A DNA stretch of 64,000 nucleotides, from assembly GCA_029167225.1 (NCBI GenBank), contig JARFNK010000003.1, positions 248,001-312,000 of the forward strand. Reading direction: 5' to 3'. The position numbers were made by a program, and so were the translations under genes. This document shows, piece by piece, positions 54,940 through 63,690 of the stretch (within the stretch, counting starts at the first letter, position 1; the number at the start of each line of letters is the position of its first letter). Below the pieces are notes generated by a model. The model was not told where the DNA came from and did no database searches. It was given only the letters and a program-made list of their open reading frames with translations. Source of the stretch: Sphingobium arseniciresistens (GTDB taxonomy: Bacteria > Pseudomonadota > Alphaproteobacteria > Sphingomonadales > Sphingomonadaceae).

Positions 54940-55230
54940 ATGATCGAGAAACTGGATGATGCTGAACGCGCGATTGCCCTGGCCAACCTGCCGCTCTGGT
55001 CGAGCGTGTCGGAGCCGGACGGCATCGTGCGCAGCTTCACCTTCGGTAGTTTCGTCGAGGCATTCGGTTTCATGAGCCGGGTCGCGCTGCTGGCCGAAAA
55101 GGCGGATCATCATCCCGAATGGTCGAATGTCTACAACCGGGTGGAGATCGTCCTGACCACCCATGATGCTGGCGGTCTTTCGACACGCGACACGGCGCTC
55201 GCGGCGCAGATCGACGCGCTGGTGGCGTGA
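54940..55230 (+). CDS. phhB: Pterin-4a-carbinolamine dehydratase
   Basis: A 96-residue protein that recycles the pterin cofactor of aromatic hydroxylases. The active-site pattern [27 protein letters not shown] is complete. The start [20 protein letters not shown] is normal for the family. Phenylalanine hydroxylase (phhA) is not adjacent. The gene diverges from the zincin gene, with about 108 bases between them. Confidence 0.94.
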   Translation: MIEKLDDAERAIALANLPLWSSVSEPDGIVRSFTFGSFVEAFGFMSRVALLAEKADHHPEWSNVYNRVEIVLTTHDAGGLSTRDTALAAQIDALVA

Positions 55231-55384
55231 GGTGGGAGGGCGTGATCGACGGGGCGTGACTGATCGCGGCACATATGGTTTGCCGCCCCTTGAGCAATGC
55301 GAGGTGCCTCGTTAAGGTCCGCCGATCAATTTCGTGGGGCTTTTCCGGCCCTGCATTTTCCGACTATTCTCGCAGGAGTTCTGG

Positions 55385-55702
55385 ATGCTCTCATCCGCCA
55401 CGCCCTTTCTTGCCATCCTGAAGGCGACATCGCGTCTGGTTGCCCCGGTCGCGGCGGTTGCCCTGCTGGCGGGCTGCGGGGGCGGCGGGAGCACGCCGGG
55501 CAACAGCGTCGCGCTCAAGGATCTGGAAAAGGCCGATGGCACGACGACCGACGCGATGACCGACCTCGATGGGGTGCGGGCCGAGGGTACGGCGCTTGCC
55601 GAGACGGGCAATGCGACGACACCCAAGCCCGCAACCGGCGGCAACGAAGCGGCGCCCGCGCCGGCCACGGACAATGGTGCGGAAGTGCTGACGGAGCAAT
55701 AA
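55385..55702 (+). CDS. Small predicted lipoprotein
   Basis: A 105-residue exported protein. The signal sequence ends with the lipobox LLAGC, followed by a glycine run, and the mature part is short, Ala-, Thr- and Asp-rich, likely disordered. The ATG at 55385 is preceded by AGGAG at good spacing. No function was recognised. It is followed by a second exported gene 147 bases later, but no operon signal joins them. Confidence 0.7.
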   Translation: MLSSATPFLAILKATSRLVAPVAAVALLAGCGGGGSTPGNSVALKDLEKADGTTTDAMTDLDGVRAEGTALAETGNATTPKPATGGNEAAPAPATDNGAEVLTEQ

Positions 55703-55849
55703 TGGTTCATCCCCGGTGCGGTGAAGGGCGTCACAATATCGATGCCGCATCATCATCATCATCGGGGAACGGGCTGGGCACTCAGGCGTCCAGCCATCAG
55801 GGAGTGACCGGCAACTGCCGGCAGCAAAGCATAAGAGAAGGTGCCACAC

Positions 55850-56542
55850 GTGATCCGCAAGACCCTATTGACGCTCGCCGCGGCGGTTTCCGCACTGGCG
55901 CTTGGCGGCGCGCCCGCGTCGGCGCAGTTTTTCTGGAGCCCGCCGGACCTCTCGACACCGCCGGTGACAGGCGCCGAGCCCGCGCTGGCGCTGAACATGC
56001 CGGGTGCCACGCCGGACGAACTGAAGGCCGGGTTGGTGTGGAACATGCGCGCCGCGCTGAATGTCGCGGCGCTGCAATGCCAGTTCGAGCCGACGCTGCT
56101 GACGCTCAGCAACTACAACGCCATGCTCGCTCATCACAAGGCGGAGCTGGCGAAGTCGTTCGACACCGTGGGCGCCTATTTCCAGCGCACCGTGGGTAAG
56201 GGCAAGGCCGGCCAGGCCGCTTTCGACCAATATGGCACGAAGATCTATTCTGCCTTCTCCACCGTCCAGGCGCAGCGCAATTTCTGCGAGATCTCCGGCT
56301 CGGTCGGTCGCGACGCGATCTTTGCCGATCGCGGCAAGCTGTATGAAGTGGCGCAGAAGCGGATGGGCGAACTGCGCCGTTCGCTGACGCTGGCGGGTGA
56401 GCAGTATTTCGGCAACCCGGGCTATAATTTCACCGCGAACCTGCCTTCGCTGGACGACACCTGCTGGAAGAAGGGCAAGATGTCGAGCGCGTGCAAGGCA
56501 CAGTGGGATGCCATGCCGCCGATCAGGAAGAGCGGGAGCTGA
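55850..56542 (+). CDS. Exported protein of unknown function
   Basis: A 230-residue protein starting with GTG at 55850, preceded by AGAGAAGG; a GTG at 55841 is an alternative. The signal peptide ends ASA-QFF. The mature part has four Cys (in ALQCQFEP, NFCEIS, DTCWKK and SSACKAQ), which could form two disulfides. Phrases such as LVWNMRAALNVAALQCQFEPTLLTLSNYNAMLAHHKAEL suggest a helical domain common in sphingomonads. The function is unknown. Confidence 0.78.
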   Translation: MIRKTLLTLAAAVSALALGGAPASAQFFWSPPDLSTPPVTGAEPALALNMPGATPDELKAGLVWNMRAALNVAALQCQFEPTLLTLSNYNAMLAHHKAELAKSFDTVGAYFQRTVGKGKAGQAAFDQYGTKIYSAFSTVQAQRNFCEISGSVGRDAIFADRGKLYEVAQKRMGELRRSLTLAGEQYFGNPGYNFTANLPSLDDTCWKKGKMSSACKAQWDAMPPIRKSGS

Positions 56543-56572
56543 CCGGAGCCGGCTGACCGGGCAACGGGCGTT

Positions 56573-57475
56573 TCAGTCGGGCTTGCGGCCGAAACGCAGT
56601 TCGCTCACGATCACGCCGATGACGATCAGCACGCCGCCGGCCAGGGCAGCGGGGCCAAGCCGGTCGCCGGCCATGCGCCCGATGATGCCGCCCCATACCG
56701 GCTCGGCCGCGTAGATCAGTGTCGCACGGGTGGCTGACACGGTGCGCTGCGCCCAGTTCATCACCAGCTGGATGAGCGCGCTGACCGCGCCCAGGCCGCA
56801 AGCGGTGGCGATCAGCAGCCATGAAAAGGCGGGTACTGCCTCACCCGTCACCGGCATCGTCGCGAAGGCGAGCAGCGAGGTGACGGCAAGCTGGATGACG
56901 GTCGCGCGCAGCACGTCCACCTTGCCCGCCCACAGGCTGATGAGGATGATCTCCAGCGCGATCGCGACGGTGCTGATGAGGGTCAGGATTTCGCCCTTGC
57001 CAAAGCCCAGCCCCTGCTGCGGGCCGGCGACGAGCATCAGGCCGGCAAAGGCACAGGCCACGCCGATCCAGCTCATGACATGCGGCCGGCGGCGCAGGAT
57101 CGCCCATTGCAGCAGCGGCACCAGCGGCACGTAGCAGGCGGTAATGAAGGCGCTGGTGCTGCTGGGGATGGTCTGGAGCCCCCAGGTCTGCAGGCTGTAG
57201 CCGACATAGATGCCGATGCCGATGCTGACCCCCGCAAACACTTCCCGCCAGGACGTGCCGCGCATGTGCGGAATGGCGAGCAGTCCCGCAATCCCCGCCG
57301 CGGTCGCGAACCGTAGCCCGACGAAGAAGAAGGGACCGGAGACCGACATCGCCGTCTTCACGATCAGGAACGTCCCGCCCCACAGCAGGGTGATGCCGAT
57401 CAATGCGAGTTCGGCGCGCCCGATGAGCAGGCGCGGCGCGGGGATGGGCTTGTCGAGCGGAGGATTGTGCAACAT
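56573..57475 (-). CDS. EamA/DMT-family transporter
   Basis: A 300-residue inner-membrane permease with ten hydrophobic helices and two EamA repeats (ELALIGITLLWGGTFLIVKTAMSVSGPFFFVGLRF in the first; TLIYAAEPVWGGIIGRMAGDRLGP in the second). Members export amino acids or other metabolites. The ATG at 57475 is only 15 bases from the start of the divergent XRE-cupin regulator, and an inverted repeat overlaps both starts, suggesting control by that regulator. Confidence 0.9.
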   Translation of the reverse strand: MLHNPPLDKPIPAPRLLIGRAELALIGITLLWGGTFLIVKTAMSVSGPFFFVGLRFATAAGIAGLLAIPHMRGTSWREVFAGVSIGIGIYVGYSLQTWGLQTIPSSTSAFITACYVPLVPLLQWAILRRRPHVMSWIGVACAFAGLMLVAGPQQGLGFGKGEILTLISTVAIALEIILISLWAGKVDVLRATVIQLAVTSLLAFATMPVTGEAVPAFSWLLIATACGLGAVSALIQLVMNWAQRTVSATRATLIYAAEPVWGGIIGRMAGDRLGPAALAGGVLIVIGVIVSELRFGRKPD

Positions 57476-57509
57476 AATGCGCAACCTGTTATGAGCACTA
57501 TATTGCACA
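57466..57509. promoter_or_regulatory. Inverted repeat across the EamA/XRE-cupin divergent starts
   Basis: TGTGCAACAT (57466-57475) and ATATTGCACA (57500-57509) are inverted copies matching at 9 of 10 positions, including a perfect TGTGCAA/TTGCACA core. They overlap the exporter start codon and the first codons of the regulator, so a bound regulator would block both. This is a candidate operator. Confidence 0.6.
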
Positions 57510-58075
57510 GTCAACCCCCGGAACATGCGGCCCGCCCCGATGTGCTGGCGCATGTCGCCGGCAATGTCCGCCGTCTTCGCCAGTCGCGCGACATGAGCCA
57601 GAGCGCCCTTGCCGAACGCTCCGGCATCAGCCGGCGCATGATCGTGGCGGTGGAAAGCGGCGAGGCCAATGTCAGCCTCTCGTCGCTCGATCGATTGGCG
57701 GAGGCGCTCGACGTCAGCTTCTCGGAGATCGTGCGATCGCCCGAGGCGACCGACAACCGTCGTATCGACAGCCTGGCATGGCGGGGCGATGATCCGGAAA
57801 GCCGCGCGGTCCTGCTCGGCACGGCGCCCGCCACGCGCGAGGCGGAACTATGGACATGGACGCTGGGCGAGGGCGAGCGTTATCCGGCGGAAGCGGATTC
57901 GGCGGCATGGCATGAAATGCTGTTCGTGATCGAAGGCGAACTGCATGTGGAGACCGCCGACGGCTGCGAGGCGGTAAAGGCCGGAGATTTCCTGATCTTC
58001 ACCAGCGACCGGCCCTATGTCTTTGCCAATGGCGGGCCGGGCATCGTGCGCTTCGTGCGAAATGTGGTGTTGTAG
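57491..58075 (+). CDS. XRE-family regulator with C-terminal cupin domain
   Basis: A 194-residue regulator. The N-terminal helix-turn-helix (about 20-80) has RRLRQSRDMSQSALAERSGISRRMIVAVESGEANVSLSSLDRLAEALDVSFSEIV. A linker leads to a small cupin domain (about 120-190; HEMLFVIEGELHVETADGCEAVKAGDFLIFTSDRPYVFAN) that likely binds an effector. Its start is 15 bases from the divergent EamA exporter, a typical pair in which the regulator senses the exporter's substrate. Confidence 0.92.
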   Translation: MSTILHSQPPEHAARPDVLAHVAGNVRRLRQSRDMSQSALAERSGISRRMIVAVESGEANVSLSSLDRLAEALDVSFSEIVRSPEATDNRRIDSLAWRGDDPESRAVLLGTAPATREAELWTWTLGEGERYPAEADSAAWHEMLFVIEGELHVETADGCEAVKAGDFLIFTSDRPYVFANGGPGIVRFVRNVVL

Positions 58076-58150
58076 AGCCTAGGCGCATCGCGGCGTAGCG
58101 GGCGGATGGTGGCGGGGATGCGGCAATATCCGCACCCCCGCCCGTCCTGA

Positions 58151-58462
58151 TCAGTCCTTGATGTCCTTGCCGGCCTGTTCCAGCGCTTCGCCGGTGTCCC
58201 GCTTGGCCTGCGCGGCGTCGCGCTTGGCGTCGGCGGTCGCGTCGGAGGCTGCGGCGCCGATCTTGTCGCCTGCCCGGTCGATCGCTGCGCCAGCCTTGTC
58301 CAGCCCATGCGCTACCTTGTCATCGGCATTGTTGATGCCGCGCTCGATGTCGTTGCCGATCGAATCGCCGGCGGCATCCACTTTGTCCGCCGATTTTTCC
58401 GAGCAGGCGGCAAGGCCGGTGGCCGCCGTCAGCACGAGGGCGGTTGCAAGAATGGCGCGCAT
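58151..58462 (-). CDS. Predicted lipoprotein with amphipathic Ala/Asp/Lys repeats
   Basis: A 103-residue exported protein. The signal MRAILATALVLTAATGLAAC ends in a lipobox Cys. The mature part repeats acidic-basic helical units (DKVDAAGDSIGNDIERGI, DKAGAAIDRAGDKIGAAASDATADAKRDAAQAKRD), like late-embryogenesis-abundant or apolipoprotein-type helices. GGGAG before the ATG at 58462 supports this start over ATGs at 58474 and 58480. Its function, perhaps stress protection of the envelope, is a guess. Confidence 0.7.
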   Translation of the reverse strand: MRAILATALVLTAATGLAACSEKSADKVDAAGDSIGNDIERGINNADDKVAHGLDKAGAAIDRAGDKIGAAASDATADAKRDAAQAKRDTGEALEQAGKDIKD

Positions 58463-58556
58463 ATCATCTCCCATAGTCATCACTGGTGGGGGAGATAATC
58501 TTTCGCGGCCGATATGGTTGCATCGTGCGCTGGCCGGGCAGGGAAGCGCAAAGGGA

Positions 58557-59048
58557 TCAGCTGCTGCGCAGCGCCGCCACCATCGACCGGTCCTCGAGCG
58601 GGATCAATCCTTCCAGCACGCGCCAGAATCCGGTGACGGAGCCCTGGCCGGCCTGCGCATAGGCGCTGGCCATCTTCTCGCGCAATATGCGGAACAGGTC
58701 GGCCTCGAGTGCGGTGCCCGACGGCGTGAGGCGCAGCAGCTTCTGCCGGCGGTCGCGCGGCCCCGGACGGGTGTCGATATAGCCCCTCTCGACCAGCTCC
58801 GTCAGTACGCGGCCCAGCGACTGCTTGGTGATCGCCAGCAGCTTCAGCAGCTCGCTGACCGTCAGGTCGGGCTGGCGGGAGATGAAATACAGCGCCCTAT
58901 GGTGGGCGCGGCCCAATCCGAGTTCCGCCAATCCCTCGTCGATTGTGCGCGTAAGATTGCTATAGCCGAAGTACAGCAGTTCAACGCCTCGGCGAATCTC
59001 GTCCTCACGCAGGAACAGCGGGGACGCGGGAGAAATTTGGACAGTCAT
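58557..59048 (-). CDS. MarR-family transcriptional regulator
   Basis: A 163-residue winged-helix repressor or activator. The DNA-binding part has SRQPDLTVSELLKLLAITKQSLGRVLTELVERGYIDTRPGPRDRRQKLLRLTPSG, a classic MarR wing. The N-terminal helices resemble the PetP-like MarR branch. It diverges from ilvE, and a perfect 15-base palindrome sits between the two genes (59105-59119). Control of ilvE or of itself is the likely role; the ligand is unknown. Confidence 0.92.
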   Translation of the reverse strand: MTVQISPASPLFLREDEIRRGVELLYFGYSNLTRTIDEGLAELGLGRAHHRALYFISRQPDLTVSELLKLLAITKQSLGRVLTELVERGYIDTRPGPRDRRQKLLRLTPSGTALEADLFRILREKMASAYAQAGQGSVTGFWRVLEGLIPLEDRSMVAALRSS

Positions 59049-59104
59049 CTTGACCTATATTGCCCGATCTTTTAGGGCGGGGCAAGTTTAATGCGCTCAC
59101 CCAG

Positions 59105-59119
59105 TGTTGCGGCGCAACA
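59105..59119. promoter_or_regulatory. Palindrome between MarR and ilvE
   Basis: TGTTGCGGCGCAACA is a perfect 7-1-7 palindrome in the 111-base divergent region, 41 bases before the ilvE start. Its size fits MarR-type operators, so it is the best candidate site for the divergent regulator. Confidence 0.6.
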
Positions 59120-59159
59120 TTGATACAAATGCTGCGTGATGCAGCCCAATGAGGACAGT

Positions 59160-60245
59160 ATGACCGCTCTGCAGTTCACGATCGAGAAAAATGCAACGCC
59201 GGTTCCCGCGCAGGAGCGGGATGCGCTGCTCGTGGACCCGGGCTTCGGCAAGCTGTTCACCGACCATATGGTCGTCATCCGCTACAGCATCGACAAGGGC
59301 TGGCATGATGCGAAGGTGACGTCGCGTGCGCCCATCCCCATGGATCCGGCCGCTTCCGTCCTGCATTATGCGCAGGAAATCTTCGAAGGCATGAAGGCCT
59401 ATCGCATGGCAGACGGGTCCACCGCGCTGTTCCGCCCGGAAGCCAATGCCCGCCGCTTCGCCGAATCGGCGACCCGCATGGCGATGCCGGTGCTGCCCGA
59501 GGACGTGTTCATCGAATCGGTCCGCCAGCTGGTTGAGATCGACAGCGCGTGGATCCCCTCCGGCGAGGGGGCCGCGCTGTACCTGCGCCCCTTCATGTTC
59601 GCGAGCGAAGTGTTCCTGGGCGTCCGTCCGGCGCATGAATATCTCTACATGGTCATCGCCTCTTCGGTCGGCGCCTATTTCAAGGGCGGGGCCAAGGCGA
59701 TCACCATCTGGGTGTCGCAGGATTATACCCGCGCCGCGCCCGGCGGCACCGGCGCCGCCAAATGCGGCGGCAACTATGCCGCCAGCCTCGTCGCGCAGGC
59801 GCAGGCGATCGAGAAGGGCTGCGACCAGGTCGCCTTCCTCGATGCGGCCGAGCGCCGCTGGGTCGAGGAACTGGGCGGCATGAACCTGTTCTTCGTGTTC
59901 GATGACGGCACCATGGTCACGCCGCCGCTGTCGGGCACGATCCTGCCCGGCATCACCCGCGACTCGATCCTGACGCTGGCGCGCGATCAGGGCATCACGG
60001 TGCGGGAGGAACCCTATTCCTTCGAACAGTGGCGCGCCGATGCGCAGAGCGGCCGCCTGGTCGAAACCTTCGCCTGCGGCACGGCCGCGGTCGTCACGCC
60101 CGTCGGCACCGTGCGCTCGGCCGAGGGCGATTTCACCATCGGCAGCGGCGGTCCAGGCCAGCTGACGGAGAAGATGCGAACAGTGCTCACGTCCATCCAG
60201 CGCGGCACGACCGACGACCCCCATGGCTGGGTGAAGCATCTGTAA
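59160..60245 (+). CDS. ilvE: Branched-chain amino acid aminotransferase
   Basis: A 361-residue class IV (fold IV) PLP enzyme that transaminates leucine, isoleucine and valine. The PLP Lys is in GTGAAKCGGNYAASLVAQ, and the family motifs ILHYAQEIFEGMKAYR-type (here VLHYAQEIFEGMKAYR) and EELGGMNLFFVFDDG are present. The start at 59160 has GAGGACA just upstream. The divergent MarR gene is unusual company for ilvE and suggests specific regulation. Confidence 0.95.
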   Translation: MTALQFTIEKNATPVPAQERDALLVDPGFGKLFTDHMVVIRYSIDKGWHDAKVTSRAPIPMDPAASVLHYAQEIFEGMKAYRMADGSTALFRPEANARRFAESATRMAMPVLPEDVFIESVRQLVEIDSAWIPSGEGAALYLRPFMFASEVFLGVRPAHEYLYMVIASSVGAYFKGGAKAITIWVSQDYTRAAPGGTGAAKCGGNYAASLVAQAQAIEKGCDQVAFLDAAERRWVEELGGMNLFFVFDDGTMVTPPLSGTILPGITRDSILTLARDQGITVREEPYSFEQWRADAQSGRLVETFACGTAAVVTPVGTVRSAEGDFTIGSGGPGQLTEKMRTVLTSIQRGTTDDPHGWVKHL

Positions 60246-60384
60246 GGCGGCGCCTGCCTCCGGGGCGGGCGATGCTACATTCATGCTACAAACCGGGTAG
60301 CCGCCGAAATCCGGCGGTTACACGCTGCCTCTAAAGCGATCCGCACAGGCCAACAGGCTACCAACGGATCGAGGGGCAACGAAC

Positions 60385-61320
60385 ATGAACGAACAGTCGC
60401 AGGGGCATGAGCACGCGCATGACATGGGGCTTCCCCATGACCTGCAGATGCTGGCCCAGCAGAAGATGACGCAGGAGATCGGGCGGCGGCGCACCTTGCG
60501 CCTGCTGTTTTCGGCCGGCACGGCGGCGATCGTCAGTGCCTGTGGCGGCGGATCGAGCGGCACGAGCAGTGCCAGCTCCACGACCAGCTCGACATCCACC
60601 TCCACCAGTACGTCATCGAGCAGCACGAGCGAGAGCACGTCGTCGAGCACTAGCAGCTCGTCGGCGACCTGCATCGCCGACCCCAGCGAGACCAACGGAC
60701 CCTATCCGGCCGACGGGTCTAACAGCCGCAACGGCACGGTCGTCAACGTCCTGGACGACAGCGGCATCGTGCGTACCGACATCCGTTCCAGCTTCGGCAC
60801 GTCGACGGCAACCGCGGATGGCATCTACACGACGTTGACGATCACCCTGGTCAATGTGAATGGCAGCTGCGCACCGCTCGCCGGCTATGCCATCTACGTC
60901 TGGCACTGCACTCGCTCCGGCCAATATTCGCTCTACGACCTGCCGGCGGAAAATTATCTGCGCGGCGTCGGGGTGACGGATGCGAACGGGCAGGTGACGT
61001 TCACCACGATCTTCCCCGGCTGCTATTCGGGCCGCTACCCGCATATCCATTTCGAGGTCTATCCCACGCTTGCGCAGGCGACGGTCTATACCAGCCGCAT
61101 CCTGACGTCGCAGTTCGCCATGCCATCCGCGGCATGCAGCACGGTCTATGCGACCACCGCCTATGCCTCCAGCCGCACCAACTTCGCCAGCACGACCACG
61201 GCCAACGACAACGTCTTTGGCGACAATACGGCGGCACAGGTCACGGCGATGACGCCGGTGATGACCGGCGACATCACCAATGGCTTCACCGGCACGGTGA
61301 CGGTCGGCGTCGCGATCTGA
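60385..61320 (+). CDS. Exported intradiol dioxygenase-like protein with a Ser/Thr-rich linker
   Basis: A 311-residue protein with a Tat-type signal and lipobox (GRRRTLRLLFSAGTAAIVSAC), a Ser/Thr-only linker (about 56-94) and a C-terminal intradiol dioxygenase fold. The four expected iron ligands can be placed at Tyr181 (in RSGQYSLYD), Tyr214 (in PGCYSGR), His220 and His222 (in YPHIHFEVY). Members outside the cytoplasm are of unknown substrate; ring cleavage of catechol-like compounds at the cell surface is inferred. It is followed by a two-component system. Confidence 0.85.
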   Translation: MNEQSQGHEHAHDMGLPHDLQMLAQQKMTQEIGRRRTLRLLFSAGTAAIVSACGGGSSGTSSASSTTSSTSTSTSTSSSSTSESTSSSTSSSSATCIADPSETNGPYPADGSNSRNGTVVNVLDDSGIVRTDIRSSFGTSTATADGIYTTLTITLVNVNGSCAPLAGYAIYVWHCTRSGQYSLYDLPAENYLRGVGVTDANGQVTFTTIFPGCYSGRYPHIHFEVYPTLAQATVYTSRILTSQFAMPSAACSTVYATTAYASSRTNFASTTTANDNVFGDNTAAQVTAMTPVMTGDITNGFTGTVTVGVAI

Positions 61321-61439
61321 ACGCGTGCCGGGCGTGCACGCTGCGGCCCGGGGGGGCGCGCACGTCTTGGTAAGCGGGAGCCGGCCAGGAGCGCCGGCAA
61401 GGGGACAAGGGGGCTTTGCACCGGATGATGGAAGACGAT

Positions 61440-62225
61440 ATGAACATGATTGCGCCCGGCCCTGTCGGTCTGGCGGGAGCGCCGATGGACCTTGCGACCC
61501 GCATATTGGTGGTGGATGACGATGAAGGCATCCGCCAGCTGCTGACCGAATTTCTGGAACGGCACGGCTATGCAGTCGAAACCGCGGCGGATGGCGCGGC
61601 CATGGACGCTCTGCTGCAGACCAGCGCCTTCGATCTCGCCGTGCTCGACGTGATGCTGCCCGGCGAAGACGGCCTGTCGATCCTGCGGCGGCTGCAGGCG
61701 GAGGGCGGCGCCATGCCGGTCATCATGCTGTCGGCCGTCGGCACGGATATCGACCGGATCGTCGGGCTGGAAATGGGCGCGGAGGATTATCTGCCCAAGC
61801 CCTGCAACCCGCGCGAGCTGCTGGCCCGCATCCGCACCGTGCTGCGGCGCGCCCGCGCCGGCGGCAAGGCTGCCGCGCCGACGGTGCAGGATGTGCCGGT
61901 GCCCACCCGCTTTGCCGGCTGGTCGCTCGATATGGCCACCCGGTTGCTGCTCGACCCGCATAATGTGGTCGTGCCGCTGACGGACGGCGAATTCCGCCTT
62001 CTGCGCGCCTTTGTCGAGCATCCGCGCCGGGTGCTCAGCCGCGACCAGCTACTCGAATATTCCGCCGGCATGGACACTGAAAGTTATGATCGCGCGATCG
62101 ACGTGCAGGTCAGCCGCCTGCGTCGCAAGCTGGAAAGCGCGCGCGCCGAAGCTGGCGATCTGATCCGTACCGTCCGCAATGAGGGCTATATGTTTACCGC
62201 ATCGGTGCAGGCGCCCAAGGAATGA
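61440..62225 (+). CDS. OmpR-family response regulator
   Basis: A 261-residue regulator with a receiver domain (about 20-135; phosphoacceptor Asp70 in FDLAVLDVMLPGEDG, Lys120 in EDYLPKPCNP) and a winged-helix effector domain (about 160-255; LTDGEFRLLRAFVEHPRRVLSRDQLL, then DRAIDVQVSRLRRKL). ATG 61440 has GGAAG upstream; ATG 61485 (MDLATRILVVDDD) is also likely, and 61425 is possible. It overlaps the kinase gene by four bases (ATGA). It probably controls nearby genes, including the dioxygenase-like gene. Confidence 0.93.
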   Translation: MNMIAPGPVGLAGAPMDLATRILVVDDDEGIRQLLTEFLERHGYAVETAADGAAMDALLQTSAFDLAVLDVMLPGEDGLSILRRLQAEGGAMPVIMLSAVGTDIDRIVGLEMGAEDYLPKPCNPRELLARIRTVLRRARAGGKAAAPTVQDVPVPTRFAGWSLDMATRLLLDPHNVVVPLTDGEFRLLRAFVEHPRRVLSRDQLLEYSAGMDTESYDRAIDVQVSRLRRKLESARAEAGDLIRTVRNEGYMFTASVQAPKE

Positions 62226-63589
62226 CGTTCGGCGTGCAGCCGCGGGGGCGGCGGCGCTTCAATCCGCCCATTCTCGCCCGGATCGTTGCCCTTGTGGCCG
62301 TGACATTGCTTGCGGCGCTGGGGGCGATGCTGGTCGTCACCTTCCTTGGCCCGCCTCCCCGGCCGCGCCCACCCTTCATGTCGGACGTGCTGCTGATCGG
62401 TCGTGGCGGCCACCTGACCGGATATGAGTGGCGCGTGCGCGAACAGCACTTCGCCACCGTGCCCGATCGCGTGCCGAACATGCGCCGGGATGATCGCGCC
62501 TCGGTGGATGTCGCGCGCCAGCTTCGCCGCGCGCCGGCCGATGTCAGGATGTTCATGGCCATTCCGCCCTTTCGCCTGCCGGCAGGCATGCGCCCGCCCG
62601 GACCGGGTGCGGGCGGACCGGGCAGCGGTGGACCGGGTGCGGGCAGGGGGCCGGGCATCATGTTCGGCGGCTTCGCGATCGCCGTGCGCGATCCCGCAGG
62701 CTGGCGACTGGTGCAGGTGCGGCCGGGCATATCCTGGCGCTGGTATGCCGTCACCCTGGCCGCGATGATGGGCATCTTCATCCTGCTGCTGTTGCCCGCA
62801 TGGCTGGTGGCGCGCCGGATCACGCGACCTTTGCGCCGTTTGGCGCGCGGCGCGGCACAGGCCCGGCCGGAACTGTCGGCGCCGCTCGCGGTCAGCGGCC
62901 CGCCGGAGGTGCGCCAGCTCGCCCACGCCTTCAACCAGATGCGCGCGCGCCTGACCGAGCATGTGACGGAGCGGACCGCGATGCTGGTCGCGATCGCCCA
63001 TGACCTGCGCACGCCGATGACCCGCCTGTCGTTCCGGCTGGAATATCTGCCCGATGCCGTGCGCGGCCGTGCGCAGGCCGATCTGGAAGAAATGCGTGCG
63101 ATGGTCACGGAACTGCTCGATTTCGTGCGCGGCGAAGGCGCGGAGGTGGCGATGGTCCGGCTCGACCTGTCGGCGCTGGTGCAGACGCTGACGGACGATC
63201 TGGCGGATACGAAGCGCAATGTGCATTTCCAGACGAGCGCCCGCGCCGTCATCATCGGCGATGCGGCATCATTGCGGCGGTGCATCGGCAATATCGCCGA
63301 AAACGCCGTCCGCTATGGCGGCATCGCGCGCCTGTTGCTGCGCACGGAACAGGAAATGGCGGTGGTCGATGTCGATGACGATGGCCCCGGCGTGCCCGCC
63401 GATGTGCTGGATCGCCTGTGCGAGCCCTTCTTCCGCGGCGAAAGCTCCCGCAATCGGGAAACCGGCGGCGTGGGCCTGGGACTGGCGATCGCGCGGACCG
63501 TGGCATTGCGCCACGGGGGGACCATCGGATTTGCCAATCGGCCGGAAGGCGGGCTGCGCGTCACCCTGCGCTTCCCCTTGGCGCGCTGA
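62222..63589 (+). CDS. HAMP-domain sensor histidine kinase
   Basis: A 455-residue inner-membrane kinase. Two membrane helices (about 18-42 and 172-196) frame a periplasmic region with a Gly/Pro-rich loop (about 124-145), followed by HAMP, the phosphoacceptor His260 in AIAHDLRTPMTRL, N box IGNIAENAVRYGG, and ATP motifs DDDGPGVP and GVGLGLAIARTVALRHGG. It is coupled to the response regulator. The sensed signal is unknown; the periplasmic loop is unusually low in complexity. Confidence 0.93.
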   Translation: MTFGVQPRGRRRFNPPILARIVALVAVTLLAALGAMLVVTFLGPPPRPRPPFMSDVLLIGRGGHLTGYEWRVREQHFATVPDRVPNMRRDDRASVDVARQLRRAPADVRMFMAIPPFRLPAGMRPPGPGAGGPGSGGPGAGRGPGIMFGGFAIAVRDPAGWRLVQVRPGISWRWYAVTLAAMMGIFILLLLPAWLVARRITRPLRRLARGAAQARPELSAPLAVSGPPEVRQLAHAFNQMRARLTEHVTERTAMLVAIAHDLRTPMTRLSFRLEYLPDAVRGRAQADLEEMRAMVTELLDFVRGEGAEVAMVRLDLSALVQTLTDDLADTKRNVHFQTSARAVIIGDAASLRRCIGNIAENAVRYGGIARLLLRTEQEMAVVDVDDDGPGVPADVLDRLCEPFFRGESSRNRETGGVGLGLAIARTVALRHGGTIGFANRPEGGLRVTLRFPLAR

Positions 63590-63690
63590 TAATTGCTTCC
63601 GAGGACGCGCAGATGCATATTCCCTTTCGCTTCGCAGCCGCTATATGCGCTGTTGTTCGCGCGGCGCCGGATCGTCGCTGTGAACCATGC

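Noticed and set aside
55750-55775. CATCATCATCATCAT repeat as a possible CRISPR or phase-variable tract
   Set aside because: It is a short trinucleotide run outside any gene start region with recognised contingency features, and no spaced repeats are present.
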